Shown here: one piece after another, positions 18,215 to 27,445 of the stretch
How the letters are laid out: every line of letters starts with the position of its first letter
Position numbering within the stretch: position 1 is the stretch's first letter
Made by a program: the position numbers and the translations under genes
The notes under the pieces: generated by a model
What the model was told of the DNA's origin: nothing
Seen by the model: the letters and a program-made list of their open reading frames with translations, nothing else
The model's database searches: none
Source of the DNA: Cognatundibacterium crateris
GTDB lineage: Bacteria > Pseudomonadota > Gammaproteobacteria > Burkholderiales > Burkholderiaceae_D
DNA: 64,000 bases
NCBI RefSeq assembly: GCF_010078235.1
Contig: NZ_JAABOS010000006.1
Span: 124,001 to 188,000 of the forward strand
Direction: 5' to 3'

Positions 18215-18826
18215 ATGTTCACCATGCGTAAATATTTCCTGACGGGCTTACTGATACTGGTTCCACTGGCGATTACGCTATGGGTGCTGCATGCCATCAT
18301 CAGCACCATGGATCAGTCTCTGTTGTTATTGCCGCCACAATGGCGCCCGAAAGAATTGTTCGGCTTTCAGATGCTGGGTTTCGGTGCCGTGCTGACGGTG
18401 CTGATTATTTTCCTGACCGGTTTGCTGGCGCAGAACTTCATCGGCAATTATGTGGTGCGGGTATGGGAAGGTTTGCTCAAGCGTATCCCTATCGTTAACT
18501 CGATTTACTCCAGTGTGAAACAGGTGTCGGATACGCTGTTCTCTTCGTCCGGCAATGCCTTCCGCAAAGCCGTGCTGATAGAGTATCCGCGTCAGGGTTC
18601 CTGGAGTATCGGCTTTCTGACTGGCGTGCCGGGTGGCGACGTAGTGAATCACCTTAAAGGCGATTACGTCAGCGTGTATATACCCACCACGCCAAATCCG
18701 ACTTCCGGTTTTTTCCTGATGGTGCCTAAGGCAGATGCCATAGAACTCAATATGAGTGTGGATGAAGCACTCAAATACATCGTTTCCATGGGCGTGGTGG
18801 CTCCCGAGCATCAACCACCAAAATAA
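18215..18826 (+). CDS. DUF502 family membrane protein
   Basis: The 203-residue protein has two N-terminal transmembrane helices (about residues 9-29 and 53-75, FLTGLLILVPLAITLWVL and GFGAVLTVLIIFLTGLLA) followed by the conserved DUF502 block: RIPIVNSIYSSVKQVSDTL, then VLIEYPRQGSWSIGFLTG and VYIPTTPNPTSGFF. Function is not established; proposed roles concern membrane transport or envelope maintenance. An in-frame ATG at 18224 (MRKYFL) is an equally possible start, since no strong ribosome site supports 18215. It lies between the FmdB-type gene and aspS on the same strand. Confidence 0.88.
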   Translation: MFTMRKYFLTGLLILVPLAITLWVLHAIISTMDQSLLLLPPQWRPKELFGFQMLGFGAVLTVLIIFLTGLLAQNFIGNYVVRVWEGLLKRIPIVNSIYSSVKQVSDTLFSSSGNAFRKAVLIEYPRQGSWSIGFLTGVPGGDVVNHLKGDYVSVYIPTTPNPTSGFFLMVPKADAIELNMSVDEALKYIVSMGVVAPEHQPPK

Positions 18827-18888
18827 GATAGCGCGGAATTCTGCGCTTCCTACACATTATTAATTTTGAAAACAGACAGGTAAGAAAT

Positions 18889-20694
18889 ATGTCCATGCGT
18901 ACCCATTACTGTGGCCTCACTACTGAGGAATTACTCGGCCAAACCGTCAGCCTGTGCGGCTGGGTGCATCGTCGTCGTGATCACGGCGGTGTGATTTTTA
19001 TCGATCTGCGCGATCGCGAAGGCTTGGTGCAGGTGGTTTGCGATCCGGATCGTGCGGATGTGTTTGCCGCAGCTGAAACGGTACGTAATGAATACTGCCT
19101 GCGCATCACTGGTCTGGTTCGCGCACGTCCTGAAGGCACAGGTAATGCAAATCTGAAATCCGGCAAAATCGAAGTGCTGGCGCATCAGGTAGAAATCCTG
19201 AATGCTTCCGTTACGCCACCGTTCCAGCTGGATGATGACAACCTGTCTGAAACTACACGTCTGACACATCGCGTACTGGATCTGCGTCGCCCACAGATGC
19301 AAAACAATCTGCGTCTGCGTTACAAAGTCGCGATGGAAGTGCGTAAGTTCCTGGATTCGAACGGCTTCATCGATATCGAAACACCGATGCTGACTAAATC
19401 GACACCGGAAGGCGCACGTGATTACCTGGTGCCATCACGTGTGAACGCCGGTGAATTCTTCGCCTTGCCACAATCGCCGCAATTGTTTAAACAATTGCTG
19501 ATGGTGGCTAACTTTGACCGTTACTATCAGATCACCAAGTGCTTCCGTGACGAAGACCTGCGTGCTGACCGTCAGCCAGAATTTACCCAGATCGACTGCG
19601 AAACATCCTTCATGTCTGAGCAGGAAATCCGCGACATGTTCGAAGGCATGATTCGTCTGGTATTCAAAAATACCCTGAACATCGATCTGCCTGACCCATT
19701 CCCGGTCATGGAATATGCGGAAGCCATGGGCCTGTATGGTTCCGATAAACCGGATATGCGCGTCAAACTGCAGTTCACAGAACTGACCGACGTAATGAAA
19801 GACGTAGACTTCAAAGTCTTCTCCGGTGCAGCCAATATGCACAATGGCCGCGTGGTTGGTATGCTGGTACCGGGCGGTGCCAACATGCCACGTTCTGAAA
19901 TCGACGCTTACACCCAGTTTGTCGCGATTTACGGCGCTAAAGGTCTGGCCTACATCAAGGTCAACGAACTGGCAAAAGGCCGTGATGGTCTGCAATCGCC
20001 TATCGTCAAAAACATCCACGATGCCGCGTTGAGCCAGATTCTGGAACGCACCGGCGCAAAAGATGGCGATCTGATTTTCTTCGGTGCCGACAAAGCCAAG
20101 GTCGTCAACGATGCGATCGGCGCACTGCGCGTGAAAATCGGTCACAGCGAATTCGGTAAATCCAATGGCTTGTTCGACGACGTCTGGAAGCCACTGTGGG
20201 TGATCGACTTCCCTATGTTTGAACATGATGAAGAAAACGACCGCTGGGCCGCTGTGCATCATCCTTTCACTGCACCAAAAGATGGTCACGAAGACTTGAT
20301 GGAAACTGATCCGGGCAAATGTATCGCTAAAGCCTACGACATGGTTCTGAACGGTTGGGAACTGGGTGGTGGTTCTGTGCGTATTCACCGTGCTGATGTA
20401 CAAAGCAAGGTATTCCGTGCTTTGAAGATCAGCGACGACGATGCAAAACTGAAATTCGGCTTCCTGCTGGACGCACTGCAATACGGCGCGCCTCCACACG
20501 GTGGTCTGGCTTTCGGTCTGGATCGTATCGTGACCATGATGGCCGGTGCTGAGTCTATCCGTGACGTGATCGCTTTCCCGAAAACACAACGTGCACAAGA
20601 CTTGCTGACCCATGCACCATCCCCGGTCGATGAAAAACAATTGCGTGAACTGCACATCCGTTTGCGCGCAGCTGAACCAGCCATCAAGGCCTGA
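18889..20694 (+). CDS. aspS: Aspartyl-tRNA synthetase
   Basis: Class II aminoacyl-tRNA synthetase of 601 residues, the normal length of the bacterial type with an inserted GAD domain. The N-terminal OB fold binds the anticodon ([20 protein letters not shown]). Motif 2 is [18 protein letters not shown], and motif 3 is [14 protein letters not shown]. Like other Betaproteobacteria it may be non-discriminating and also charge tRNA-Asn if GatCAB is present, but that depends on genes outside this window. The ATG at 18889 follows an ACAGGTAAG leader. A strong terminator closes the operon 40 bp after the stop. Confidence 0.98.
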   Translation: MSMRTHYCGLTTEELLGQTVSLCGWVHRRRDHGGVIFIDLRDREGLVQVVCDPDRADVFAAAETVRNEYCLRITGLVRARPEGTGNANLKSGKIEVLAHQVEILNASVTPPFQLDDDNLSETTRLTHRVLDLRRPQMQNNLRLRYKVAMEVRKFLDSNGFIDIETPMLTKSTPEGARDYLVPSRVNAGEFFALPQSPQLFKQLLMVANFDRYYQITKCFRDEDLRADRQPEFTQIDCETSFMSEQEIRDMFEGMIRLVFKNTLNIDLPDPFPVMEYAEAMGLYGSDKPDMRVKLQFTELTDVMKDVDFKVFSGAANMHNGRVVGMLVPGGANMPRSEIDAYTQFVAIYGAKGLAYIKVNELAKGRDGLQSPIVKNIHDAALSQILERTGAKDGDLIFFGADKAKVVNDAIGALRVKIGHSEFGKSNGLFDDVWKPLWVIDFPMFEHDEENDRWAAVHHPFTAPKDGHEDLMETDPGKCIAKAYDMVLNGWELGGGSVRIHRADVQSKVFRALKISDDDAKLKFGFLLDALQYGAPPHGGLAFGLDRIVTMMAGAESIRDVIAFPKTQRAQDLLTHAPSPVDEKQLRELHIRLRAAEPAIKA

Positions 20695-20734
20695 TGCAGC
20701 CTGTCCTGCTGATGTAAGGCAGGATCCTCAGATT

Positions 20735-20766
20735 AAAAAGCGCGGATGATGTCCGCGCTTTTTTTT
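20735..20766 (+). terminator. Rho-independent terminator after aspS
   Basis: Stem AGCGCGGA / TCCGCGCT (20739-20746 with 20752-20759), extended by A-T pairs, with a 5-nt loop and eight T. Confidence 0.92.
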
Positions 20767-20810
20767 CAGGCTGCGACGATGGCCGCAATGTATCGAACAA
20801 GGAAATCAGG

Positions 20811-21338
20811 ATGTCGGCCACATGGACACTACGTCCTGCCGTAGTGAGTGATGCAAACCGGCTGGCCGTGCTCGCGGCGCAGGTCTGGACCCATACTTAC
20901 TGCAAGCAGGGCATTAATCAGGATATCGCTGCATATGTGCTGAGCAGCCTCACGCCTGCTGCTTTTCTGGCTACGCTAAATCAGCCGCAATTGCGCCTGA
21001 CTGTGGTGGAGCAGGGTGGATTCTTGCTGGCTTACGCTTTGATGGATACCGCGAGTAGTGCCGCTCTCAACGCGACTGAGCGTGCGCAGTCCGCTTATGG
21101 CGTGGAACTGGCGACTCTGTATGTGCAAGCCCATGCAGCCGGGCAGGGCATAGGCAGCGCTTTGCTGCAGCATGCAGAGCAGCTCGCAGCGAGCCGGCAA
21201 GCGCGGCTATGGCTAAAGGTCAATGCGGAAAATACCCAGGCGATCCGTTTTTATGAAAAACACGCTTATCAACGCCTGGGTGACTGGTATTTTGAGCTCG
21301 GTGAGGGGCGTTATCTGAATTACCTGATGGGGCAATAG
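20811..21338 (+). CDS. GNAT family N-acetyltransferase
   Basis: A 175-residue acetyl-CoA-dependent acyltransferase. Motif A for acetyl-CoA binding is clear (ELATLYVQAHAAGQGIGSALL, near residues 102-122), followed by motif B with WLKVNAENTQAIRFYEKHAY, in which the Tyr is the usual general acid. The N-terminus (LRPAVVSDANRLAVLAAQVW) is the typical first strand and helix. The substrate is unknown. It starts 45 bp after the aspS terminator with an AAGGAAATCAGG leader, so it has its own transcript. Confidence 0.9.
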   Translation: MSATWTLRPAVVSDANRLAVLAAQVWTHTYCKQGINQDIAAYVLSSLTPAAFLATLNQPQLRLTVVEQGGFLLAYALMDTASSAALNATERAQSAYGVELATLYVQAHAAGQGIGSALLQHAEQLAASRQARLWLKVNAENTQAIRFYEKHAYQRLGDWYFELGEGRYLNYLMGQ

Positions 21339-21463
21339 CAAACGGTGGAAAGGATGACGACCGTTGTAAGGTGAAAGTTACAATTTTTACATATTGAAAA
21401 GATCACTTTTCGCCTTGCTTAGTGTAAATTTCCCGTTTTCTAATGCTACTCAGGATAGGATAC

Positions 21464-22261
21464 ATGACACTGCGCACCACTACCCCGTATCACATTGGCT
21501 TATGCCTGATCACCGTGCTCGCACTGAGTGCCTGCGGTGAGAAAAAAACCGAGCTCGGACAAGGTACTTCGGAGGTCACAGGCTCAGCCGGTCCGGCAGG
21601 TGCCAAAGGTGCCAGTAAATCCCTGACGCAATGCAGCGCGCCGGTCGCCACACTGGCGATGGTAGAAAATCCCAATGGTTATACCTTACAGAGTTCGTAT
21701 AATCTGCCGACTTCGCCGGTGCCGCTGATCCGTTTGCTGGCGCAGCAAAGTGGCTGCTTCCGCGTGGTGGACCGCGCTTCCGGTTTAAAGTCTGTGATAC
21801 AGGAGCAGGATTTGCAGGCGCAAGGCATTATCCGCAAGAACACCACGGTGCATAAGGGCAAAGGCTACGAGGCGCAATACACCATGATCCCCAGCCTGAC
21901 GTTTTCAGAAAGCCACGCCGGAGGCGGCATAGGCGCCATCATGGGTATGATCCCTTTCCTTAAAAATTTCACGGGTTATGCCGAGAAAGTCACTTTCAAA
22001 GAGGCGCAAGTCGCCTTGCTGCTCACTGACAATGAGACCACGGAGCAAATTGCGGCGGCGACCGGGGCCGCCAAATCCACCGATCTCGGCATGGGTGGCC
22101 TGAGCTTCGGTGCAGGTGGCGGCGGTCTGGGCGCTGGCTGGAGTAATACCAACGAAGCCAAAGTCATCGTGGCGGCTTTTTTGGATGCGCATAATAAACT
22201 GGTGAGCCAGGTACAGCATTTACAGAGCAAAGAATTGCCACCTGCAGTACCGAAGAAATAA
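21464..22261 (+). CDS. CsgG/HfaB-like outer-membrane lipoprotein
   Basis: The start at 21464 is chosen because AGGATAGGA lies directly upstream; it gives a lipoprotein signal with lipobox LSAC (VLALSACGEKK). The mature part resembles the CsgG family: APVATLAMVE, a region with LAQQSGCFRVVDR followed by QEQDLQAQGI (compare the VVER / NLIQER pattern of CsgG), YTMIPSLTFSE and a Gly-rich segment LSFGAGGGGLGAG that could be the membrane-inserting part. CsgG proteins export curli subunits; this relative stands alone without csg genes, so the role is uncertain. A strong terminator follows. Confidence 0.65.
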   Translation: MTLRTTTPYHIGLCLITVLALSACGEKKTELGQGTSEVTGSAGPAGAKGASKSLTQCSAPVATLAMVENPNGYTLQSSYNLPTSPVPLIRLLAQQSGCFRVVDRASGLKSVIQEQDLQAQGIIRKNTTVHKGKGYEAQYTMIPSLTFSESHAGGGIGAIMGMIPFLKNFTGYAEKVTFKEAQVALLLTDNETTEQIAAATGAAKSTDLGMGGLSFGAGGGGLGAGWSNTNEAKVIVAAFLDAHNKLVSQVQHLQSKELPPAVPKK

Positions 22262-22280
22262 GCGAAGCGTATCGCCAGTA

Positions 22281-22312
22281 AAAGGCTGACAGTGTGAGCT
22301 GTCAGCCTTTTT
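22281..22312 (+). terminator. Rho-independent terminator after the CsgG-like gene
   Basis: Perfect 11-bp stem (22282-22292 with 22299-22309, AAGGCTGACAG / CTGTCAGCCTT), 6-nt loop, and T tract. Confidence 0.93.
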
Positions 22313-22571
22313 GCTATGTTGCGGTTTAGTCAGCTTAAGACGGTGAGGAGGCAGAGTTTTTTTTGCATCGCACAGTAGCAGCGGCGATTGTCTGAAATCT
22401 GTTGGCTGTTGAGTCAGAGTAGAAAAATGCAATGATAGTTTTAATTAAGAAATATTGCGCTGCATTAAGTTAAGTATTGTCAATTCTCCATAAGGCCCTT
22501 ATTTTCCTCCAGGAAAGTGCTATAACTTACACATCAAACCGATTGATTGTTCAGCACTTTTAGGAGCCCAC
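22313..22571. other. Intergenic leader of the Cache-domain gene
   Basis: AT-rich non-coding stretch. A TATAAC box near 22521-22526 is a plausible -10 for the downstream gene. No open frame is supported. Confidence 0.4.
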
Positions 22572-23051
22572 ATGAAACTACGTTCTGCCTCCCTCGCCGC
22601 CAGCGTTTTCGGTGTCGCTGTTTTCTTCTCGGGCCTGGCCAGTGCGGCCGAACACGGCAGCGAAGCCGAAGCGCAGAAAATGGTGAAAGACGGTATCGCG
22701 CTGGTGAAATCAGCCGGTGCAGACAAAGCCTATAAAACCTTTACCGAACATCCTGATGGCGCGTTTAAAGACCGCGACCTGTATGTATTCGCCTATGATT
22801 TTGAGGGAAATTGCCTGGCGCAGGGAGCGAATGCCAAGATGGTGGGGAAAAATTTATTAGGCATGAAAGATGTGGACGGCAATGCCTTCATCAAAGGCAT
22901 GATAGACATGGTTAAAGCTTCGGGTAAAGGCTGGTATGGACCCTATAAATTCAATAATCCTGCCACCCAGTCCTATGATCTGAAAAAATCCTATTGTGAG
23001 CGTGGTGCAGGAGACAGCATGCTATGCGTGGGCGTCTACGCATCTAAATAA
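22572..23051 (+). CDS. Exported single Cache (sCache_2-like) domain protein
   Basis: A 159-residue protein with a clear signal peptide (FSGLASAAEHG, cleavage after ASA). The rest is a single Cache-type sensor domain: ALVKSAGADKAYKTFTEHPDGAFKDRDLYVFAYDFEGNCLAQGANAKMVG in outline (residues about 38-88) and KGWYGPYKFNNPATQ near the end. Two cysteines, in KKSYCERG and SMLCVG, could form a disulfide. Free-standing periplasmic Cache proteins are thought to bind small ligands and help a membrane sensor. No such sensor is adjacent. A MITE-like element begins one base after its stop codon. Confidence 0.85.
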   Translation: MKLRSASLAASVFGVAVFFSGLASAAEHGSEAEAQKMVKDGIALVKSAGADKAYKTFTEHPDGAFKDRDLYVFAYDFEGNCLAQGANAKMVGKNLLGMKDVDGNAFIKGMIDMVKASGKGWYGPYKFNNPATQSYDLKKSYCERGAGDSMLCVGVYASK

Positions 23052-23052
23052 A

Positions 23053-23154
23053 AGGACTGACGCAAAACGGCCTCAGCTGCGTTTTGGCTCCTTGTCCTGC
23101 TTAGCGTACTGCCTGCGTCGCCAGGCCTTGCAGGGACAATTTTGCGCAATTCCT
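23053..23154 (+). mobile_element. 102-bp MITE-like element, copy 2
   Basis: Same length and orientation as copy 1 but more diverged. The ends read AGGACTGACGCAAAA and, on the other strand, AGGAATTGCGCAAAAT. It lies between the stop codon of the Cache gene and its terminator. No target duplication is visible. Confidence 0.8.
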
Positions 23155-23178
23155 CAATGAAAATCAAAACGAGAGTTG

Positions 23179-23211
23179 GCATGGCGTCTCATCAGCGCCA
23201 TGCTTTTTTTT
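23179..23211 (+). terminator. Rho-independent terminator downstream of the Cache gene and MITE copy 2
   Basis: Stem GCATGGCG / CGCCATGC (23179-23186 with 23196-23203), 9-nt loop, then eight T. Confidence 0.85.
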
Positions 23212-23335
23212 GTCGATTTGTTGGGATCAGGTAGCTGCAGTAATCATAGCCAGTTTGCTGCCCAGTGCCGCTCACAGCACCGTGACCGAAACCAGTTAGA
23301 ATAGCGTTGTTGCTGACTTCGGAATGAAGATCCAT
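23192..23335 (-). CDS. Possible small ORF (47 aa), uncertain
   Basis: On the minus strand a GGAGG ribosome site (23344-23340) precedes an ATG at 23335 by 4 nt. The frame encodes a 47-residue peptide beginning MDLHSEVSNNAILTGFGHG and ending with the basic stretch NRQKKAWR. Its middle is rich in Gly, Thr and Tyr with one Cys. No family is recognised. It overlaps the plus-strand terminator, so either the frame or the ribosome site may be fortuitous. It would be divergent from nudB. Confidence 0.3.
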   Translation of the reverse strand: MDLHSEVSNNAILTGFGHGAVSGTGQQTGYDYCSYLIPTNRQKKAWR

Positions 23336-23419
23336 GATGCCTCCGCCTTTGCTGTGACGGCTGTGTCGGTTTTGACTTCCGGTCAGTGTTGATGAAGGTT
23401 CTGCTTCTGACTTGTTGCT

Positions 23420-23902
23420 ATGCCCTATAAAATTCCTGAGTCTGTACTGGTCGTGATTTATACCCCTGCGCTGGATGTACTCTTGCTGGAGCGCGCTGAT
23501 AAGCCTGGCTTCTGGCAATCTGTCACTGGCTCCAAAGATACGCCCGATGAGGCGCTGGCGTATACCGCAGCGCGTGAAGTGGCAGAAGAAACCGGGATAG
23601 ACGCAAGCCTGCATCGCTTGCATGACTGGGAACTGTGCAATGTCTATGACATTTACCCGGTCTGGCGCCACCGTTATGCGCCGGGTGTGACGCGAAATAC
23701 TGAGCATGTATTCGGACTGTGTGTGGATGCGATTCAGGCGGTCAGACTGGCGCCGCGCGAACATTTGCAGTATCGCTGGCTGCCCTGGCATGCGGCTGCC
23801 GATGCCTGTTTTTCACCCTCCAATGCGGAAGCCATTTTGCAGCTGCCGCGCCTGCATGCTAAGTTTCATCCCGGGTCTGTTGAACAGATTGTCAGCGTAT
23901 GA
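23420..23902 (+). CDS. nudB: Dihydroneopterin triphosphate diphosphatase
   Basis: Nudix hydrolase of 160 residues acting in folate synthesis, where it removes pyrophosphate from dihydroneopterin triphosphate. The Nudix box is complete: GSKDTPDEALAYTAAREVAEETGI (residues about 38-61; G-x5-E-x7-REVxEExG). NudB features include the N-terminal YKIPESVLVVIYT strand, FWQSVTGS just before the box and RNTEHVFGL after it. It is the first gene of a four-gene operon: the next gene overlaps by 4 bp. The pairing of nudB with the EEP-family gene and clsB is common in Burkholderiales. Confidence 0.92.
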   Translation: MPYKIPESVLVVIYTPALDVLLLERADKPGFWQSVTGSKDTPDEALAYTAAREVAEETGIDASLHRLHDWELCNVYDIYPVWRHRYAPGVTRNTEHVFGLCVDAIQAVRLAPREHLQYRWLPWHAAADACFSPSNAEAILQLPRLHAKFHPGSVEQIVSV

Positions 23903-24717
23903 CACTTAAAATCGCCAGCTACAATATTCATAAAGGCGTCAGCGCATTTGGCCGTCAGGCCCGTATCCATCATTTAAAAGATGCGATTGCTACGCTGGAT
24001 GCGGATCTGGTGTTTTTACAGGAAGTACAGGGGCAGCACGACTTGCATGCCCGCCGTCACGCACTGTGGCCGCAACAGGCACAACATGAATTCCTGGCCG
24101 GAGATTCGCATCATGCCGCCTATGGCATGAATGCCGTTTATAACCACGGACACCATGGCAATGCGCTGCTGAGCCGCTTCCCGATTCACTCTCAGGCTAA
24201 TCACGATGTGTCTGACCATGCTTATGAACAGCGTGGCATTTTGCATGCCGTGGTCGATCATCCGGCTGCCGCCATCCATTGTTTCGTGATTCATCTGGGT
24301 TTGTTTGCCGCCAGCCGCAAACGCCAGATTGCGGCGCTGATCGCGACCATAGAACGCGATACACCAAGCGATGCACCGCTGATTATTGCGGGCGACTTCA
24401 ACGACTGGAATCAGCGTCTGAGTCAGGATTTATACACAGCGCTGGGTGTGCGCGAGGCATTTGACATCGATGCCGGGCACCGGCATCCCGCATTTTTACC
24501 GGCCAGTCTGCATCGTTTGTGGAAGCCATCGCGCCCCAGTCATGCCAGAACTTTTCCGGCTGGCTTACCCTGGCTCTGCCTGGATCGCGTGTATCTGCGC
24601 GGCTTTGAAGTCAGCCAGGCGCAGGTACTTAGCGGTAAGCCCTGGACAAGTTTATCGGATCATGTGCCGATCAGCGCTGAATTGCAGTTACTGCAGCCGG
24701 GGCAGCCTGAGCGATGA
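23899..24717 (+). CDS. Endonuclease/exonuclease/phosphatase family protein (YbhP-like)
   Basis: A 272-residue EEP-fold enzyme with the metal-dependent catalytic motifs SYNIHKGVSAFG, FLQEVQG, AAYGMNAVYNHGHHGNALLSRFP in outline, IIAGDFNDWN and LSDHVPISAEL. The substrate may be a phosphodiester in lipid head groups or nucleic acid; it is unproven. In E. coli the homologous gene ybhP lies directly before clsB (ybhO), and the same order is seen here, so a link to phospholipid metabolism is likely. It overlaps nudB and clsB by 4 bp on each side, which indicates translational coupling. No signal peptide is visible. Confidence 0.88.
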   Translation: MTLKIASYNIHKGVSAFGRQARIHHLKDAIATLDADLVFLQEVQGQHDLHARRHALWPQQAQHEFLAGDSHHAAYGMNAVYNHGHHGNALLSRFPIHSQANHDVSDHAYEQRGILHAVVDHPAAAIHCFVIHLGLFAASRKRQIAALIATIERDTPSDAPLIIAGDFNDWNQRLSQDLYTALGVREAFDIDAGHRHPAFLPASLHRLWKPSRPSHARTFPAGLPWLCLDRVYLRGFEVSQAQVLSGKPWTSLSDHVPISAELQLLQPGQPER

Positions 24718-25877
24718 GTAAGCTAACGTTCATCGATGGCAACGATGTGCGCCTGCTACGATCAGGCAAGGAATTTTTTCCAGAATTGCTGGGCGCGATA
24801 CATGCCGCGCAGCAGGAAATTTATCTCGAAACCTATATCTTCACTGCCGACCCGACGGCCAACCAGGTCAGGGATGCGCTGATGGCGGCAGCCCGCCGTG
24901 GCGTGACCGTCCGGGTCGTGATTGACTGGCTGGGCAGTGGCAGGGCAGCAGCAGAAACGCTGGTGGCTGAGTTATGCGCTGCCGGTGTGGCCGCACGTTG
25001 TTTCAATCCCTGGTTCCGCCGTGGGCTGGCGCGTACCCACCGCAAAATTCTGGTGGCGGACCGTGCCGTCGCACTGCTTGGCGGCTTGAATATTATTGAT
25101 GATCTGGTGTCGGATGATGGCTGGGACTTGCCTCTCCCTTATCCACGCTGGGATTTTGCCGTCAGCCTGCGTGGGCCCCTGGTGAATCTTGTGTTTCATG
25201 AGGTGGATGCGCAATGGCGGCGTACCGGTAAGCTCAATTTACGCGCCCGTTTTGCATTGATGCGCGATTTACATCAGGAAGCTAAAGTCGCGCGCACCCG
25301 TTTGAGCCCGGCTGCCTTGCTGGTCCGCGACAATCTGCGTAACCGCAGCACTATCCAAAAAGCTTATCTGCAGGCGCTGGGGCAGGCGAGGCAGCGTGCG
25401 ATCCTGGTCACGCCGTATTTTGCGCCGGGCCGCAAATTTCGCCGTGCTTTGACTGCCGCCGCCAGCCGTGGTGTGCAGGTGACACTGGTGGTCGGGGTCG
25501 GACAATTTGCCTTACAGGATGCGGTGGCGCAGTCCTATTATCCCAGCCTGTTACGGCAGGGCGTGAGGATCATCGAATATCATAAAACCCAATTGCATGC
25601 GAAAGTCGCGATTGTCGATGATGACTGGGCGACGGTGGGCTCGAGTAATTTTGACGCGCTCAGCCTGTTCCTGAATCATGAGGCCAATATCGTGATTCAG
25701 GATGCTGAATTTACCGCTGAATTGGAAGCTGAACTCAATCAGGGGATCGCCGACGGCACCGAAGTGCAGGAAGCGGATTTTTCCAGCTTGCCGTGGACGC
25801 GCAAGCTATGGAATGGCTTCGCTTTTCTGGTTTACCGCAACCTGATGCGCATCATGACTTCCGGGCATTACGGCTGA
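24714..25877 (+). CDS. clsB: Cardiolipin synthase ClsB-type phospholipase D enzyme
   Basis: The 387-residue protein has two HKD phospholipase D motifs, THRKILVADRAVALLGGLN near residues 107-125 and LHAKVAIVDDDWATVGSSN near residues 293-311. There are no N-terminal membrane helices, which is the ClsB pattern rather than ClsA. Such enzymes join phosphatidylglycerol with another glycerophospholipid to make cardiolipin at the inner membrane. It overlaps the EEP-family gene by 4 bp, and its TGA shares a base with the ATG of the DUF429 gene, so all four genes form one operon. Confidence 0.92.
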   Translation: MSKLTFIDGNDVRLLRSGKEFFPELLGAIHAAQQEIYLETYIFTADPTANQVRDALMAAARRGVTVRVVIDWLGSGRAAAETLVAELCAAGVAARCFNPWFRRGLARTHRKILVADRAVALLGGLNIIDDLVSDDGWDLPLPYPRWDFAVSLRGPLVNLVFHEVDAQWRRTGKLNLRARFALMRDLHQEAKVARTRLSPAALLVRDNLRNRSTIQKAYLQALGQARQRAILVTPYFAPGRKFRRALTAAASRGVQVTLVVGVGQFALQDAVAQSYYPSLLRQGVRIIEYHKTQLHAKVAIVDDDWATVGSSNFDALSLFLNHEANIVIQDAEFTAELEAELNQGIADGTEVQEADFSSLPWTRKLWNGFAFLVYRNLMRIMTSGHYG

Positions 25878-26695
25878 TGACGCTGCTACACGGCATAGAT
25901 TTCACTTCCGCACCCAGCCGTCGTAAGGGTATTACGATCGCGACTGCAGTAGCGCAGGACGGTATGCTGACGCTGAGTGGCCTCACGACGCTGCCTGGTC
26001 TGGCTGAATTCTCCGCGTGGTTACAGCAACAGGAACACTGCGTGGCCGCGTTTGATCTGCCGTTTTCACTGCCACGTGAATTGATCGAGCATCAGGGCTG
26101 GTCACAGCACTGGCCCGCGCTGATCGCTGAGCTGAGCACGCTGAGCCGTGCCGGTTTGCGTGAGGTCTGCAAAGCCTTTTGCGATGCCAGACCGGCCGGC
26201 AACAAGTTTGCCCACCGCGCCACCGACCGGCCCGCCGGATCTTCACCTTCGATGAAATGGGTTAATCCACCCGTCGCCTACATGCTGCATGCGGGCATGC
26301 CGCTGATATTACAAGCTGGCTTTTCGGTGCCAGGCATGCATATGGCGGAATCGCACAAAATTGCGCTGGAAGCCTATCCCGGCATGGTCGCGCGCAGCAT
26401 TACCCGGCTGTCGTATAAAAGCGATGATAAAGCGAAGCAGGATGCATCCCGTACAGAGCAGCGCAGCCGCATCATCGCTGCCATCGAAGCGGGGGCTACA
26501 CCCTGGCAAACTCCTTTATCGCTGGGGCAGTGGCGCGATGCGATTCTGGCCGATGGCAGTGCCGATTTACTCGATGCGGTGCTGTGTCTGCTGCTGGCGG
26601 GCTGGGCCTGGCAGCGCCGGGAACAACAGTTTGGCTTGCCGGCTTTTGATGCGCTGGAAGGCTGGATCGCAGGTTGTGAGCTGGCTGCCATCTGA
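25877..26695 (+). CDS. DUF429 domain-containing protein
   Basis: I take the ATG at 25877, which overlaps the clsB stop by one base (TGATG), giving 272 residues that begin MTLLHGIDFTSAP. This HGIDFTSAP opening, the DLPFSLPRELI segment and the later ALEAYPGMVAR and LLDAVLCLLLAGWA segments match the RNase H-like DUF429 family, whose function is not known. A longer frame reaching back to 25793 would overlap clsB deeply and is unlikely. It is the last gene of the nudB operon. No terminator is obvious behind it. Confidence 0.8.
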   Translation: MTLLHGIDFTSAPSRRKGITIATAVAQDGMLTLSGLTTLPGLAEFSAWLQQQEHCVAAFDLPFSLPRELIEHQGWSQHWPALIAELSTLSRAGLREVCKAFCDARPAGNKFAHRATDRPAGSSPSMKWVNPPVAYMLHAGMPLILQAGFSVPGMHMAESHKIALEAYPGMVARSITRLSYKSDDKAKQDASRTEQRSRIIAAIEAGATPWQTPLSLGQWRDAILADGSADLLDAVLCLLLAGWAWQRREQQFGLPAFDALEGWIAGCELAAI

Positions 26696-26850
26696 GTACC
26701 TGTGTGCCGGGCCGCCAACGCAGCACAGAAATGGCTTGTAATTCACCTGAGGCTGCAATACATTGCTTCAAAATAGAATGAACGTACGAAAATTTTTGGG
26801 CGCCTGACTGCCAGTCAGCGGACTGCACCATCTTCGTTTTACCTATCCCC

Positions 26851-27228
26851 ATGACAGACACAACCCGTATTGATAAATGGCTATGGGCTGCGCGTTTTTT
26901 TAAAACCCGCAGTCTGGCCACCCACGCCGTCGAGTTAGGCCGCGTGTTGCAAAATGAACAGAGAGTTAAACCGGCGCACAGCGTGAAACCCGGCGACCTG
27001 ATCCAGGTCACGCATGGTGAGCAAACCTGGGAAGTCCATGTGGTGCGCATCCTCGAAATGCGCGGGCCAGCAGCGGTGGCGCAGACCATGTATCAGGAAA
27101 CCGAGGACAGTCTGGCGCGCCGTCACACGCAGGCTGAGAACCGCAAGTATTACCGCGAGCCGGCTGCAGCGATACAGGGGCGACCGACCAAGCGGGATCG
27201 CCGTCAGCTCGACTTTGACCGATCCTGA
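26851..27228 (+). CDS. hslR: Hsp15-type S4-domain RNA-binding protein
   Basis: The 125-residue protein starts with an S4 RNA-binding domain: TRIDKWLWAARFFKTRSLA, then HAVELGRVLQNEQRVKP and PGDLIQVTHG. It ends in a basic tail with RPTKRDRRQLDF, as in Hsp15, which binds free 50S ribosomal subunits carrying stalled nascent chains and helps ribosome rescue after heat shock. The length is normal for the family. It is probably monocistronic, with 155 bp of non-coding sequence before it. No sigma-32 promoter could be identified with confidence. Confidence 0.9.
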   Translation: MTDTTRIDKWLWAARFFKTRSLATHAVELGRVLQNEQRVKPAHSVKPGDLIQVTHGEQTWEVHVVRILEMRGPAAVAQTMYQETEDSLARRHTQAENRKYYREPAAAIQGRPTKRDRRQLDFDRS

Positions 27229-27370
27229 GTCGCCGGGACGCTTGCAATCACTGACAACATTGAAAAAACAGCCGGAGCCTGAAGCAATGAAATACCGCTG
27301 TCGCAAAACAAATAGATACTCTCCTCTAAAGGCGGAAAGCAGTTTGACTTTTCATGCGCTCTGACTAATA

Positions 27371-27386
27371 GTACGAGCGTTCGATT
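27371..27386. promoter_or_regulatory. Candidate TetR-family operator
   Basis: TACGAGCGTTCGATTA contains a CGA-N4-TCG near-palindrome, 60-75 bp upstream of the TetR start codon. TetR-type regulators of fatty-acid genes often bind ACGAACGTTCGT-like sites, so autoregulation is plausible but not shown. Confidence 0.35.
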
Positions 27387-27445
27387 AATTCACTCGTTTG
27401 CATATTTTTGCTAAACGTAAAGCATTTCAAAATAAGCAATGTAAT

